The notes beneath the pieces were generated by a model. That model did no database searches. It was not told the DNA's origin and saw only the letters and a list, made by a program, of their open reading frames with translations. The position numbers and the translations under genes are program-made. A stretch of DNA of 36,766 nt from an uncultured Acidobacteriaceae bacterium (GTDB lineage: Bacteria; Acidobacteriota; Terriglobia; Terriglobales; Acidobacteriaceae). Positions 7,237 through 14,313 of the stretch are shown here, piece by piece. Location: positions 1 to 36,766 of the forward strand of contig CAIVDV010000070.1 in assembly GCA_903904755.1 (NCBI GenBank), given 5' to 3'. Within the stretch, counting starts at the first letter, position 1, and each line of letters opens with the position of its first letter.

Positions 7237-8931
7237 ATGCGAAGGATGCCAAGGTTGAGTATGGCGCTAGGCGTGCTGTCGGCGGCGCTGCTGGACCTGC
7301 CGTTTCCTCTGGCGGGGCCGCTGCCGGCGTGGCGTGCGCAGTTTGCGTGGCTGGCGCTGGTGCCGCTGATGGTGGCGCTGCTGCGGATTGCGGAGAGCCC
7401 GGAGCGGGGGCTGAGGTGGCGGCTGGGCTGGGCGCTGGGAGTGGGCTGGACTGCAGGGGCGGTGTGGTACGGGCTGAACTGCTACTGGGTGTACGGCACG
7501 ATGCATACCTATGGGGATATGGGGCCGGCGATGGCGGCGGTGTGCCTGGTGCTGTTCAGCCTGTTTCTGGGCGCGTGGTGGGCGCTGCTGGGGCTGGCGG
7601 TGGTGGTGGTGCGGCTGGCGACAAATCGGCGCGGGGTGGCTGCGGCGATGATGCCGGTGCTGTGGGTGGCGATGGAGCTGGCGATTTCGCGGGTGCCTAG
7701 TTTCCCGTGGGACCAGCTTGGGGTGTCCCAGGTGGATAACGGTCTGCTGATGCGGCTGGCGCCGTGGACGGGGGTGTATGGGGTGAGCTTTGTGCTGGCG
7801 GGGGTGAATGCGCTGCTGGCGTGGGCGGTGGTGGAGGCGCTGGCGGGTGAGAAGCGGGGTGGGTGGCTGAAGCATGGGCCGACGGGTGCGGTGGTGGTTG
7901 CCGCGGTGCTGGTTGGCGGGCTGGGCGTGGCGGGGATGCGGGTGGAAAAGCCGCGGCCCGCGGCGCAGGCAACGGCGGTGCTGGTGCAGCCGAATCTGGA
8001 TGTGATTGCGGACAATACCTGGACGGCGGCGCGATGGACAGAGAAGCTGGCGGAGTTTCGCAAGCTGGCCGGGGAGGGTTGCAAGCAATATATTGCGGGG
8101 TTGCCGGAAACAGGTGCGCCGCTGGGTGAGGTGGAGTGCGGGCCAGTGCCGGAGCCGCCGGCGCTGATTGCCTGGCCGGAGTCGCCGGCGCCGTTTCGAG
8201 ATGCGGACCCGCAGTTCCGGGCGGCGATCGAGGGAATTGTGCAGGCGGACCGGGCTCCTGTGGTGGTGGGCAATGTGGGGATGGATTTGGATGCGGCGAG
8301 CCAGAGCTACCGGATCTATAACAGTGCCAGCGTGGTGAGCCGGGAAGGGAACTTTGTGGGGCGGTACGACAAGATGCATTTGGTGCCGTTTGGGGAGTAC
8401 ATTCCGGCGCGGGGGCTATTGTTTTTTGCCAAGCAGTTGACGCAGAATCTGGAGGATTTGCAGAGGGGCGAGGTGCGAAAGACCTTCCGGATTGGGGCGG
8501 GAGATGGGACGGCGCACCGGTACGGGATTTTTCTCTGCTACGAGAGCGTGTTTGCCGATGAGGTGCGGGAGTTTACGCGGATGGGGGCCGAGGTGCTGGT
8601 GAACCTGAGCGATGATGGGTGGTATGGGGACACGAGCGCACCGTGGCAGCACCTGAATATGGCGCGGATGCGGGCGATTGAGAACCACCGCTGGATATTG
8701 CGGGATACGAACAACGGGACGACGGCCTCAATTGACCCGTATGGGACGGTGCGGCAGAGCATTCCGCGGCACCGGGCGGATGCGCTGCCTGCGGAGTTTG
8801 GGTATGAGAGCGAGTTGACCTGGTATACGGTGCACGGGGATGTGTTTGCGTGGGGGTGCCTGGTGTTGGGAGGGGGCGCGATGGTGCTGGGGATGAGGAA
8901 GGTTCTGTGGCGGGAGGCGGGGCGAGGGTAG
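7237..8931 (+). CDS. lnt: Apolipoprotein N-acyltransferase
   Basis: This inner-membrane enzyme transfers an acyl chain from phospholipid to the N-terminal cysteine of lipoproteins, the last step of lipoprotein maturation. The 564-residue product has about six N-terminal transmembrane helices, a C-terminal helix and a nitrilase-like periplasmic domain. The catalytic triad is visible as Glu315 (AWPESPAPF), Lys379 (RYDKMHLVPFGEY) and Cys434 (FLCYESVFADE), with spacings close to those of the E. coli enzyme. The open frame runs further upstream, but the hydrophobic start favours ATG 7237 or ATG 7246. A CCGGAG sequence at 7231-7236 suits 7246, while a -10-like box suits a leaderless start at 7237. 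Several lipoproteins in this window are potential substrates. Confidence 0.92.
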   Translation: MRRMPRLSMALGVLSAALLDLPFPLAGPLPAWRAQFAWLALVPLMVALLRIAESPERGLRWRLGWALGVGWTAGAVWYGLNCYWVYGTMHTYGDMGPAMAAVCLVLFSLFLGAWWALLGLAVVVVRLATNRRGVAAAMMPVLWVAMELAISRVPSFPWDQLGVSQVDNGLLMRLAPWTGVYGVSFVLAGVNALLAWAVVEALAGEKRGGWLKHGPTGAVVVAAVLVGGLGVAGMRVEKPRPAAQATAVLVQPNLDVIADNTWTAARWTEKLAEFRKLAGEGCKQYIAGLPETGAPLGEVECGPVPEPPALIAWPESPAPFRDADPQFRAAIEGIVQADRAPVVVGNVGMDLDAASQSYRIYNSASVVSREGNFVGRYDKMHLVPFGEYIPARGLLFFAKQLTQNLEDLQRGEVRKTFRIGAGDGTAHRYGIFLCYESVFADEVREFTRMGAEVLVNLSDDGWYGDTSAPWQHLNMARMRAIENHRWILRDTNNGTTASIDPYGTVRQSIPRHRADALPAEFGYESELTWYTVHGDVFAWGCLVLGGGAMVLGMRKVLWREAGRG

Positions 8932-8978
8932 GGTAAGGGATTGCTTTTGTTTCTTTGGAGTAGTGGCATAATCGACTC

Positions 8979-9209
8979 ATGCCAGCCCGAACCACGATCG
9001 AACTGCCGGAATCACTGTACGAGAGCTCGCTTGAGCGCTCACGGAGCGCGGGCGTGTCGGTGCGGGCGCTGATTGTGCGGGCGGTGGAGCAGACCTATGC
9101 GGAGCCCCAAATGGGGAAGCCGGTGACGGGGCCGATGATTACGGGAACCGGGAAACTGGGACCTCGTTTCCCGGTGGAAGAGAATCCGCATGACCTCATA
9201 CTTTCCTGA
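8979..9209 (+). CDS. VapB-like / ribbon-helix-helix antitoxin
   Basis: The 76-residue protein starts 'PARTTIELPESLYESSLERSRS' followed by 'VSVRALIVRAVEQTY', the strand-helix-helix pattern of an RHH (CopG/MetJ-like) DNA-binding antitoxin. The C-terminal tail after residue 45 would wrap the toxin. It overlaps the following PIN-domain gene by 20 bases, the typical coupling of a VapBC operon. It would repress its own promoter and neutralise the toxin. No obvious Shine-Dalgarno sequence is present. Confidence 0.8.
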   Translation: MPARTTIELPESLYESSLERSRSAGVSVRALIVRAVEQTYAEPQMGKPVTGPMITGTGKLGPRFPVEENPHDLILS

Positions 9210-9636
9210 TGTCAACGTTTGGATTGCGCTTTCCGTTCTTGCTCATCCTCACAACAATTTGGGATGGAATTGGAAGACGCTTTTGCGGGCGGATGATCGA
9301 ATTCTGATTTCCCGATATACACAACTCGGGATTCTTCGCCTGCCGACCAACAGGGCAGTGATGGGTGACCAGACATTGACGATTGGCAAGGCGTCGGCGG
9401 TTTACGACCAATGGCTTGGGGACCCGCAGGTGGAGTTTTGCACGGAGCCGCGGGGAGTGGAAGAGAGCTTTCGTTAAGCTACCGAGCCGTTTGCCGGCAA
9501 AGCAGCCTCGAAATGTGTGGGTGATTGCTGGCTGCTGGCGTTTGCGCAGGCGACTGATTCCCGGCTGGTCACCTTTGACAGGGCCTTGTGCGAATTTGCG
9601 GCGAGGCAAGGGCATACGGTAGTGCGGCCGGGCTGA
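9190..9636 (+). pseudogene. VapC-like PIN-domain toxin interrupted by an in-frame TAA
   Basis: The first 95 codons read as a PIN-domain ribonuclease toxin: 'YFPDVNVWIAL' carries the first catalytic Asp (residue 7), followed by 'SRYTQLGILRLPTNRAVM' and 'YDQWLGDPQVEF'. A TAA at 9475-9477 stops the frame. The same frame resumes directly as 'ATEPFAGKAASKCVGDCWLLAFAQATDSRLVTFDRAL' (split here over two motifs) and ends with TGA at 9634-9636. The region after the stop contains the conserved GDxxLLAFA and VTFDRAL acidic residues that complete the PIN active site, so the short product should be inactive unless the stop is read through. A single substitution, for example AAA or CAA to TAA, would explain it. 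A sequencing error is also possible. The antitoxin gene appears intact. Confidence 0.82.
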
Positions 9637-9711
9637 GGGACTTGCGGTGATAGTCTAAGGTTCGTTACGTGGGTTAAAAAATCTCAAAAGAAGTCAGGTC
9701 CTGAAGCGAAT

Positions 9712-10855
9712 ATGTCGTCCTTGAACGATTTGGAATTTGCATTCGCTCCCCTTCGCGATACGGTACGCGACCTGCGGGAGTATCTTTGACCCGGCGCGGT
9801 TGCGTCGGGAGTTAACCGTACTGGAAGAGAAACTTGCGGATCCGGCGATGTGGTCGAATCCGGCGGCGAGCCAGCCGCTGATGCGCGACCGGAAGCGGCT
9901 GGAGCTGCTGATAGCCGATGATGCGGCACTGGTGAGCCGGCTGGGGGATATAGAGGCCTATTTCGAGCTGGCGAAGGAGGGCGCTGAGGAGGTGCTGCCT
10001 GAGCTGGAGCGGGAGATGGCCAGCCTGCGCGAGTTCTGCGAGGCGCTGGAAGCCAAGACGATGCTGAGCGGGGAGACCGACCCGCTGAACGCGATTGTGA
10101 CGGTGCATCCGGGCGCGGGCGGGACGGAGAGCCAGGACTGGGCCGAGATGCTGATGCGGATGTATTTGCGCTGGGCCGAGCAGCAGGGCTTCAAAGTGGA
10201 GATGAACGACCTGCAGGACGGGGACGAGGCAGGCATCAAGTCTGCGACGTTCACGATTCTTGGGGAGTATGCGTTTGGCCAGCTTGCGGGCGAGTCGGGC
10301 GTGCATCGGCTGGTGCGGATTTCGCCGTTTGACTCGGCGAAGCGAAGGCACACGTCGTTTGCCAGTGTGTATGTGTCGCCGGAGATTGATGACTCGATTG
10401 AGGTGAATATCCGCGTGGAAGATTTGCGGATTGACACCTACCGGTCGGGCGGCAAGGGCGGGCAGCATGTGAATACGACCGATTCTGCGGTGCGGATGAC
10501 GCACTTGCCGACGGGGATTGTGGTGACCTGCCAGAACGAGCGGTCGCAGATCAAGAATCGGGACAAGGCGATGAAGATGCTGCGTTCGCGGATTTATGAG
10601 TACGAGCTGGCGAAGAAGAAGGCCGTGACGAAGATTCTGGAGGACGCGAAGCTGGAGATCAATTTTGGATCGCAGATTCGGTCGTATGTCTTGCAGCCCT
10701 ACCGGATTGCCAAGGACCACCGGACGAAGGTGGAAGTGGGGGATGTGGACAAGGTTCTGGATGGGTATCTGGAGCCGTTTCTGCGGGGCTTCCTTTTAAT
10801 GAAGCGGAGGGGTACGGCTGTGGCATCGGATAGTGGGGATGACCTGGACGTCTAG
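9712..10855 (+). CDS. prfB: Peptide chain release factor 2 with programmed +1 frameshift
   Basis: RF2 recognises UGA and UAA stop codons and triggers peptide release. The first frame runs from ATG 9712 for 25 codons (MSSLNDLEF...REYL) to a TGA at 9787-9789. The remaining 355 residues lie in the +1 frame from GAC at 9788 to TAG at 10853-10855, so the joined product is 380 residues. The stop-recognition tripeptide SPF falls at about 204-206 and the catalytic GGQ at 249-251, within one residue of the E. coli positions. An alternative unshifted frame open from 9737 lacks a sensible N-terminus. The gene should be annotated as a join of 9712-9786 and 9788-10855. Confidence 0.95.
9775..9790 (+). promoter_or_regulatory. 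prfB programmed +1 frameshift site
   Basis: A Shine-Dalgarno-like CGGGAG (9775-9780) is followed by TAT, then the slippery CTT (9784-9786), then TGA C. Spacing and order are those of the classical RF2 autoregulatory site: when RF2 is scarce, the ribosome pauses at UGA and slips +1 from CUU to UUU. Confidence 0.95.
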
Positions 10856-10900
10856 GGACGTAGGGACCAGGGACCAGGGACGCAGGGACTGAGGACGGGA
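10855..10900. repeat. Degenerate GGGAC-type intergenic repeat
   Basis: Directly after the prfB stop codon come five or six copies of an AGGGAC-like unit, including CCAGGGACCAGGGACG. It fills the short gap before the CoA-binding protein gene. The function is unknown; it resembles the runs at 607, 19092 and 32311. Confidence 0.6.
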
Positions 10901-11323
10901 ATGGCTGGGAACGAGACGTTGATTGACGAGATGCTGACGCGGTCGAAGGTGATTGCGGTGGTTGGCATGAGCGACAAGCCGTGGCGGGCGAGCCACAACA
11001 TTGCGGCGTATCTGGCGCGGGTGGGGTACCGGGTGTTGCCGGTGAATCCTGTGCTGAGCCGGGTGAAGGTGGGCGAGGCGGAAGTGGAGTGTTATCCGAC
11101 GCTGGATGCGGCGCAGGCGGTGGCGAAGATTGATCTGGTGGATGTTTTTAGGGCGAGCGATGCGGTGCCGGCGATTGTGGAGGATGTGGTGCGACTGGGG
11201 ATCAAGTACCTGTGGCTGCAGGATGAGGTTGTGCACGACGAGGCGGTGGCGCAGGCTGAGGCTGCCGGGGTGAAGTGCGTGCAAAATGATTGCATTTTTC
11301 GGCAGCACGCGGCGCGGGGTTAA
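10901..11323 (+). CDS. CoA-binding domain protein (YccU-like)
   Basis: The 140-residue protein is a single Rossmann-type CoA-binding domain: 'SKVIAVVGMSDKPWRASHNIAAYLARVGYRVLPVNP' (seen across residues 15-50) is the nucleotide-binding core, and 'IDLVDVFRASDAVPAIVEDVV' and 'YLWLQDEVVHDEA' are family marks. It matches the short stand-alone CoA_binding_2 proteins, whose role is unclear; the fold resembles succinyl-CoA synthetase alpha and might signal CoA status. It lies between prfB and the DsbD-like gene with a 10-base gap to the latter, so they are probably co-transcribed. Confidence 0.85.
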   Translation: MAGNETLIDEMLTRSKVIAVVGMSDKPWRASHNIAAYLARVGYRVLPVNPVLSRVKVGEAEVECYPTLDAAQAVAKIDLVDVFRASDAVPAIVEDVVRLGIKYLWLQDEVVHDEAVAQAEAAGVKCVQNDCIFRQHAARG

Positions 11324-11333
11324 GGGAGTGGGC

Positions 11334-13424
11334 ATGCGGATGGTGAAGCTTTTGCTGGCGGCGGTGGTCGCGCTGGGGTTGACGGGCTGGGCGGGAGCGC
11401 AGACGGTGACGAGCGAGGCGGATGGGCCGCATGTGCATGTGCAACTGGTGGTTCCCTACGGCGGACTTGCGCTGGCGGGTCAGAAGACCGAGGGCGGGCT
11501 GTATTTCAAGCTGGAGCCGGGCTGGCATGTGTACTGGAAGAATGCTGGCGACTCGGGTGAGGCGCCGCGGATGAAGTGGACGCTGCCGGATGGGATTACG
11601 GCGGAGGGCTTGCAGTTTCCTGCACCGAAGCGGTTGCCGCTGGGGCCGCTGATGGATTTTGGGTACGAGGATGAGGTGCTGTTTCCGTTTGCGCTGGATG
11701 TGGCTCAGACAACGAAGCCGGGCGAAGCGGTGGCAAGCGCGACAGTGAAGTGGCTGGTGTGCCGGGAGGTTTGCATCCCAGGCAAGGCTGAGCTGGGGCG
11801 GAAGCTGATGGTGATGGACCATTTGCTGAAGGATGCGCCGATGCTGGGGCCAGACAACGCACTGTACGCGCGGCTGGCGGGGAGGTTGCCGACTGCGTTG
11901 CCCGCGAGTGCGAAGGCGGTGTATGCGGCGACGGCGACGGGGTACAAGCTGGCGGTGCTGACGGGGCAGAAGGAGACGACTGCTTCCTTTTTCCCGGCGG
12001 ATCAGGGAGTGATTGATAATCCGGCGGCGCAGAAGGTGAGCCTGGTGGATGGCGGCCTTGTGCTGGAGTTGAAGAAGGACGCGACGGCGACCGCTGCTGC
12101 AACGCAGTTGGCCGGGGTGATTGAGCTGAGCGGCGGGCGGGCGTATGAGATTGCTGCGGTGGCGGGCAAGGTGCCGGCGGCTGGGGCGGCGGTGAATTTT
12201 GGTGAGCTAAGCAAGGCGGTGGGTCTGGCGTTTCTGGGTGGAATCATCCTGAACCTGATGCCGTGTGTGTTTCCGGTGTTGTTTTTGAAGGGGCTTGCGC
12301 TGGTGAACTCGTCGGCGGCGGACAGGAAGAAGATTCGCGGGCATGGTGAGGTGTATGCCACTGGGATTGTGGTGAGCTTCTGGGCGCTGGTGGCGGCGCT
12401 GCTGGGGCTGCGGGCGGCGGGGGCAACGCTGGGCTGGGGATTCCAGTTTCAGTCGCCGGTCTTCCTTTCGCTGATGGCGGGGCTGCTGTTTTTCCTGGGG
12501 CTGAGCCTGGCCGGGCAGTTTGAGATTGGGTTGAGCCTGACGAGCGTGGGCGGGGAGCTGGCACAGAAGGAAGGGTATGCGGGCAGCTTCTTTACCGGTG
12601 TGCTGGCGGTGATTGTGGCGACGCCGTGCACGGCTCCGTTTATGGGCGTGGCGGTGGGCTATGCGCTGCAGCAGAGTGCGGTTGTGACTTTTGCGATCTT
12701 TACCGCACTGGGGCTGGGGCTGGCGGCACCGTATCTGGTGCTCTGCTTCCAGCCGGCGTGGACGCGGCTGTTGCCGAGGCCGGGCGTGTGGATGGAAGTG
12801 CTGAAGCAGGCGACGGCGGTGCCGATATTTGCCACGGTGATTTGGCTGGTTTGGGTACTGGCGCAGACGCGCGGGGCAACGGGCGTGGCGGCAGTGCTGG
12901 GGCTGTTTCTGCTGCTGGCGGTGGCGGGCTGGGTGCTGGGGCGTTGGCCGGGGAAGCGGATTCCGGCGGCTGTGGCGGTGCTGGTGATGGCTGCGGGCGT
13001 GGCGGTGGCGGTATATGGGGTAGTGAAGCTGGCCAGCCCGGTGACGGCCGAGGCGCAAACCGGGAGCGCAGCAGGGAATTGGGAGCCGTGGTCACAGGCC
13101 AAGGTGGACCAGTACCGGGCGGCGGGGCGGCCGGTGTTTGTGGACTTTACGGCGAGCTGGTGCCTGAGCTGCCAGGTGAACGAGCGGGTGGCGCTGAGGA
13201 CCGATGAGGTGCAGGCGGCGTTTGCCGCGAAGAATGTGGCGCTGCTGAAGGCGGACTGGACCAGCCACGATGATGCGATTACGCAGGCGCTGGCGGGGAT
13301 GGGGCGGAGCGGCGTGCCGGCGTATGCGTTGTATCGAACTGGAACGACGGGGGATGCGACGCTGCTGCCGGAAGTGCTGACGAAAAATATTGTGCTGGAT
13401 GCGCTGGACAAGATAGGCAGGTAA
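11334..13424 (+). CDS. DsbD-like thiol:disulfide interchange protein
   Basis: This membrane protein would carry electrons from cytoplasmic thioredoxin to the periplasm. The 696-residue product has a signal peptide ending near Ala22, a periplasmic N-terminal DsbD-alpha-like domain with a C-x3-C pair (Cys143 and Cys147 in 'LVCREVCIPGK'), and about eight transmembrane helices from residue 290 to 560. The helices hold the buried cysteines 'LNLMPCVFPVLF' and 'VATPCTAPFMG'. A C-terminal thioredoxin domain has the active site WCLSC (Cys610, Cys613). This three-part order is that of DsbD/ScsB. The ATG at 11334 follows a GGGAG site and gives a proper signal peptide; an upstream in-frame start at 11286 overlaps the preceding gene and is rejected. 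Confidence 0.9.
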   Translation: MRMVKLLLAAVVALGLTGWAGAQTVTSEADGPHVHVQLVVPYGGLALAGQKTEGGLYFKLEPGWHVYWKNAGDSGEAPRMKWTLPDGITAEGLQFPAPKRLPLGPLMDFGYEDEVLFPFALDVAQTTKPGEAVASATVKWLVCREVCIPGKAELGRKLMVMDHLLKDAPMLGPDNALYARLAGRLPTALPASAKAVYAATATGYKLAVLTGQKETTASFFPADQGVIDNPAAQKVSLVDGGLVLELKKDATATAAATQLAGVIELSGGRAYEIAAVAGKVPAAGAAVNFGELSKAVGLAFLGGIILNLMPCVFPVLFLKGLALVNSSAADRKKIRGHGEVYATGIVVSFWALVAALLGLRAAGATLGWGFQFQSPVFLSLMAGLLFFLGLSLAGQFEIGLSLTSVGGELAQKEGYAGSFFTGVLAVIVATPCTAPFMGVAVGYALQQSAVVTFAIFTALGLGLAAPYLVLCFQPAWTRLLPRPGVWMEVLKQATAVPIFATVIWLVWVLAQTRGATGVAAVLGLFLLLAVAGWVLGRWPGKRIPAAVAVLVMAAGVAVAVYGVVKLASPVTAEAQTGSAAGNWEPWSQAKVDQYRAAGRPVFVDFTASWCLSCQVNERVALRTDEVQAAFAAKNVALLKADWTSHDDAITQALAGMGRSGVPAYALYRTGTTGDATLLPEVLTKNIVLDALDKIGR

Positions 13425-13444
13425 GAATTTAGCATTGACCCAAC

Positions 13445-13519
13445 CTTCCGACACCATCCACCCTTGCGGATGGCCCCCTTGATGCCGGGAGATTGGAGCC
13501 CGCTGGCATAGCCACCGGG
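13445..13519 (-). ncRNA. Structured element, copy 1
   Basis: The outer stem is CTTCCG (13445-13450) with CGGGAG (13486-13491). The apical stem is CCATCC (13454-13459) with GGATGG (13468-13473) and an 8-base loop. CCCCCTT lies at 13474-13480. The accessory hairpin is CCCG/CGGG at 13499-13519 with an inner GGC/GCC. This is the weakest outer stem of the six. Confidence 0.4.
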
Positions 13520-13576
13520 AGCATATAGAAGTTTTTACGCGATTGCCTGAGCACTCCCCGCACGGGCAATGATCGA

Positions 13577-13641
13577 TCTGTCCTCCGTCAGAAATCACCG
13601 ACAGCGAACTGTCGATGCCCCCTTTCCTGCCGGAGGACAGA
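13577..13641 (-). ncRNA. Structured element, copy 2 (divergent stems)
   Basis: The outer stem is TCTGTCCTCCG (13577-13587) with CGGAGGACAGA (13631-13641), 11 of 11 pairs. The apical stem is CGACAG (13599-13604) with CTGTCG (13609-13614), whose loop reads TTCG on the minus strand. CCCCCTT lies at 13618-13624. Its stem sequences share little with the other copies, yet the fold and the C-run are kept. Confidence 0.45.
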
Positions 13642-13702
13642 ACGTACCGGGAAGCGAACTTTACCGGGGAAGGCGAGCACACTTCCTTCAAAACTACCCT
13701 GC

Positions 13703-13770
13703 TTCCTGCATAAACCATCCTTGCGGATGGCCCCCTTTTATGCGGGAAACAGGGGGCCCGGCGAACCGGG
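13703..13770 (-). ncRNA. Structured element, copy 3
   Basis: The outer stem is TTCCTGCATAAA (13703-13714) with TTTATGCGGGAA (13737-13748), 12 pairs with one wobble. The apical stem is CCATCC (13715-13720) with GGATGG (13725-13730), loop GCAA on the minus strand. The accessory hairpin CCCGG/CCGGG lies at 13757-13770, loop TTCG on the minus strand. Confidence 0.45.
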
Positions 13771-13786
13771 AGCCCAAACTTTTAAT

Positions 13787-13862
13787 CTCTACCTCCTCTC
13801 ACCATCCAACCTCTCGGTTGGCCCCCTTGATGAGAGGAGATAGAGGTTCCCGGCGAACCGGG
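13787..13862 (-). ncRNA. Structured element, copy 4
   Basis: The outer stem is CTCTACCTCCTCTCA (13787-13801) with TGAGAGGAGATAGAG (13831-13845), 14 of 15 pairs. The apical stem is CCAACC (13806-13811) with GGTTGG (13816-13821), loop GAGA on the minus strand. The accessory hairpin CCCGG/CCGGG lies at 13849-13862, loop TTCG on the minus strand. Confidence 0.45.
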
Positions 13863-13906
13863 ATCTTGGTAGCCGGGGGACGGCGCAAACCTGGGGAGAT
13901 TCTTAT

Positions 13907-13982
13907 CCCTATCTGCTCCCACCATCCATCCTCTCGGATGGCCCCCTTGATGGGAGCAGATAGGGAACCCGGTAGAACCGGG
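13907..13982 (-). ncRNA. Structured element, copy 5
   Basis: The outer stem is CCCTATCTGCTCCCA (13907-13921) with TGGGAGCAGATAGGG (13951-13965), 15 of 15 pairs, with compensatory changes relative to copies 4 and 6. The apical stem is CCATCC (13926-13931) with GGATGG (13936-13941), loop GAGA on the minus strand. The accessory hairpin CCCGGT/ACCGGG lies at 13968-13982. Confidence 0.45.
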
Positions 13983-14011
13983 AGCCCGTGGAAAGCTGAG
14001 GAGCGTTTTAC

Positions 14012-14086
14012 CTCTACCTCCTCTCACCATCCAACCTCTCGGTTGGCCCCCTTGGTGAGAGGAGATAGAGACCCGGCAAAAGCCGG
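14012..14086 (-). ncRNA. Structured element, copy 6
   Basis: The outer stem is CTCTACCTCCTCTCA (14012-14026) with TGAGAGGAGATAGAG (14056-14070). The apical stem is CCAACC (14031-14036) with GGTTGG (14041-14046), loop GAGA on the minus strand. The accessory hairpin CCGGC/GCCGG lies at 14073-14086. It is nearly identical to copy 4 in the core but not in the flanks. Confidence 0.45.
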
Positions 14087-14093
14087 AGCTCGA

Positions 14094-14265
14094 AACGAGT
14101 TCAAGCCAGGCCAGGGTGACTGGGTAGCTCTTACGCAGTCATTATTAGCAAGTGGTGTGCCATTTGCTGCGCTTGGGCTGTGGATTTCGTAAGGCTATTT
14201 TTTGCAATCAGTTACGGCTGAATTTCCCCCAAGTGCAGGGAAAGATAGCGGGCTTGTGTGTCTGG
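14094..14265. other. Noncoding stretch between the array and the glycosyltransferase
   Basis: This is the remainder of the 889-bp convergent gap between the DsbD-like and glycosyltransferase genes. I see no coding sequence, tRNA or clear promoter in it. It contains a T-run (ctattttttgc) near 14193 without a preceding strong stem. Confidence 0.5.
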
Positions 14266-14293
14266 ATTCCAGACTCCAGACAGAGTCTGGAAT
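14266..14293 (-). terminator. Hairpin downstream of the glycosyltransferase
   Basis: ATTCCAGACTC (14266-14276) and GAGTCTGGAAT (14283-14293) form a perfect 11-bp stem with a 6-base loop, 20 bases after the glycosyltransferase stop codon on the minus strand. No T-run follows, so termination would be imperfect and could allow readthrough into the structured array. Confidence 0.45.
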
Positions 14294-14313
14294 CTGGAAT
14301 GCAGAAGAGATGC

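Larger units (their letters stand above)
13445..14086 (-). repeat. Tandem array of six covarying structured elements
   Basis: Between two convergent genes lie six imperfect copies, 85-132 bp apart, of one architecture: a long outer stem, an asymmetric internal loop containing the invariant CCCCCTT (AAGGGGG on the minus strand), and a 6-bp apical hairpin. In at least five copies a small CCCGG/CCGGG-type hairpin lies beside it. Stem sequences differ between copies but pairing is kept, for example CCAACC/GGTTGG against CCATCC/GGATGG, or CTGTCCTCCG/CGGAGGACAG in copy 2. On the minus strand the apical loops are GAGA, GCAA or TTCG, and the small-hairpin loop is TTCG in two copies; these are stable RNA tetraloops, so minus-strand RNA is favoured. 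I cannot assign a known family. Palindromic (REP-like) mobile DNA is the alternative. Confidence 0.75.

Noticed and set aside
9383-9622. A separate gene in another frame after the VapC-like toxin.
   Set aside because: The toxin's own frame, read past the TAA at 9475, gives the conserved PIN C-terminus, so the other frame is a shadow and no frameshift is needed.
13445-14086. A CRISPR array.
   Set aside because: Repeats are imperfect, contain long internal stems that differ between copies, are unevenly spaced (85-132 bp), and no cas gene is near.
13569-14192. Open frames on both strands across the structured array, with repeated SHHPSSRMAPLM-like peptides.
   Set aside because: The peptide repeats simply mirror the repeated hairpins. 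There is no start signal or domain, and stem covariation shows constraint on pairing, not on coding.
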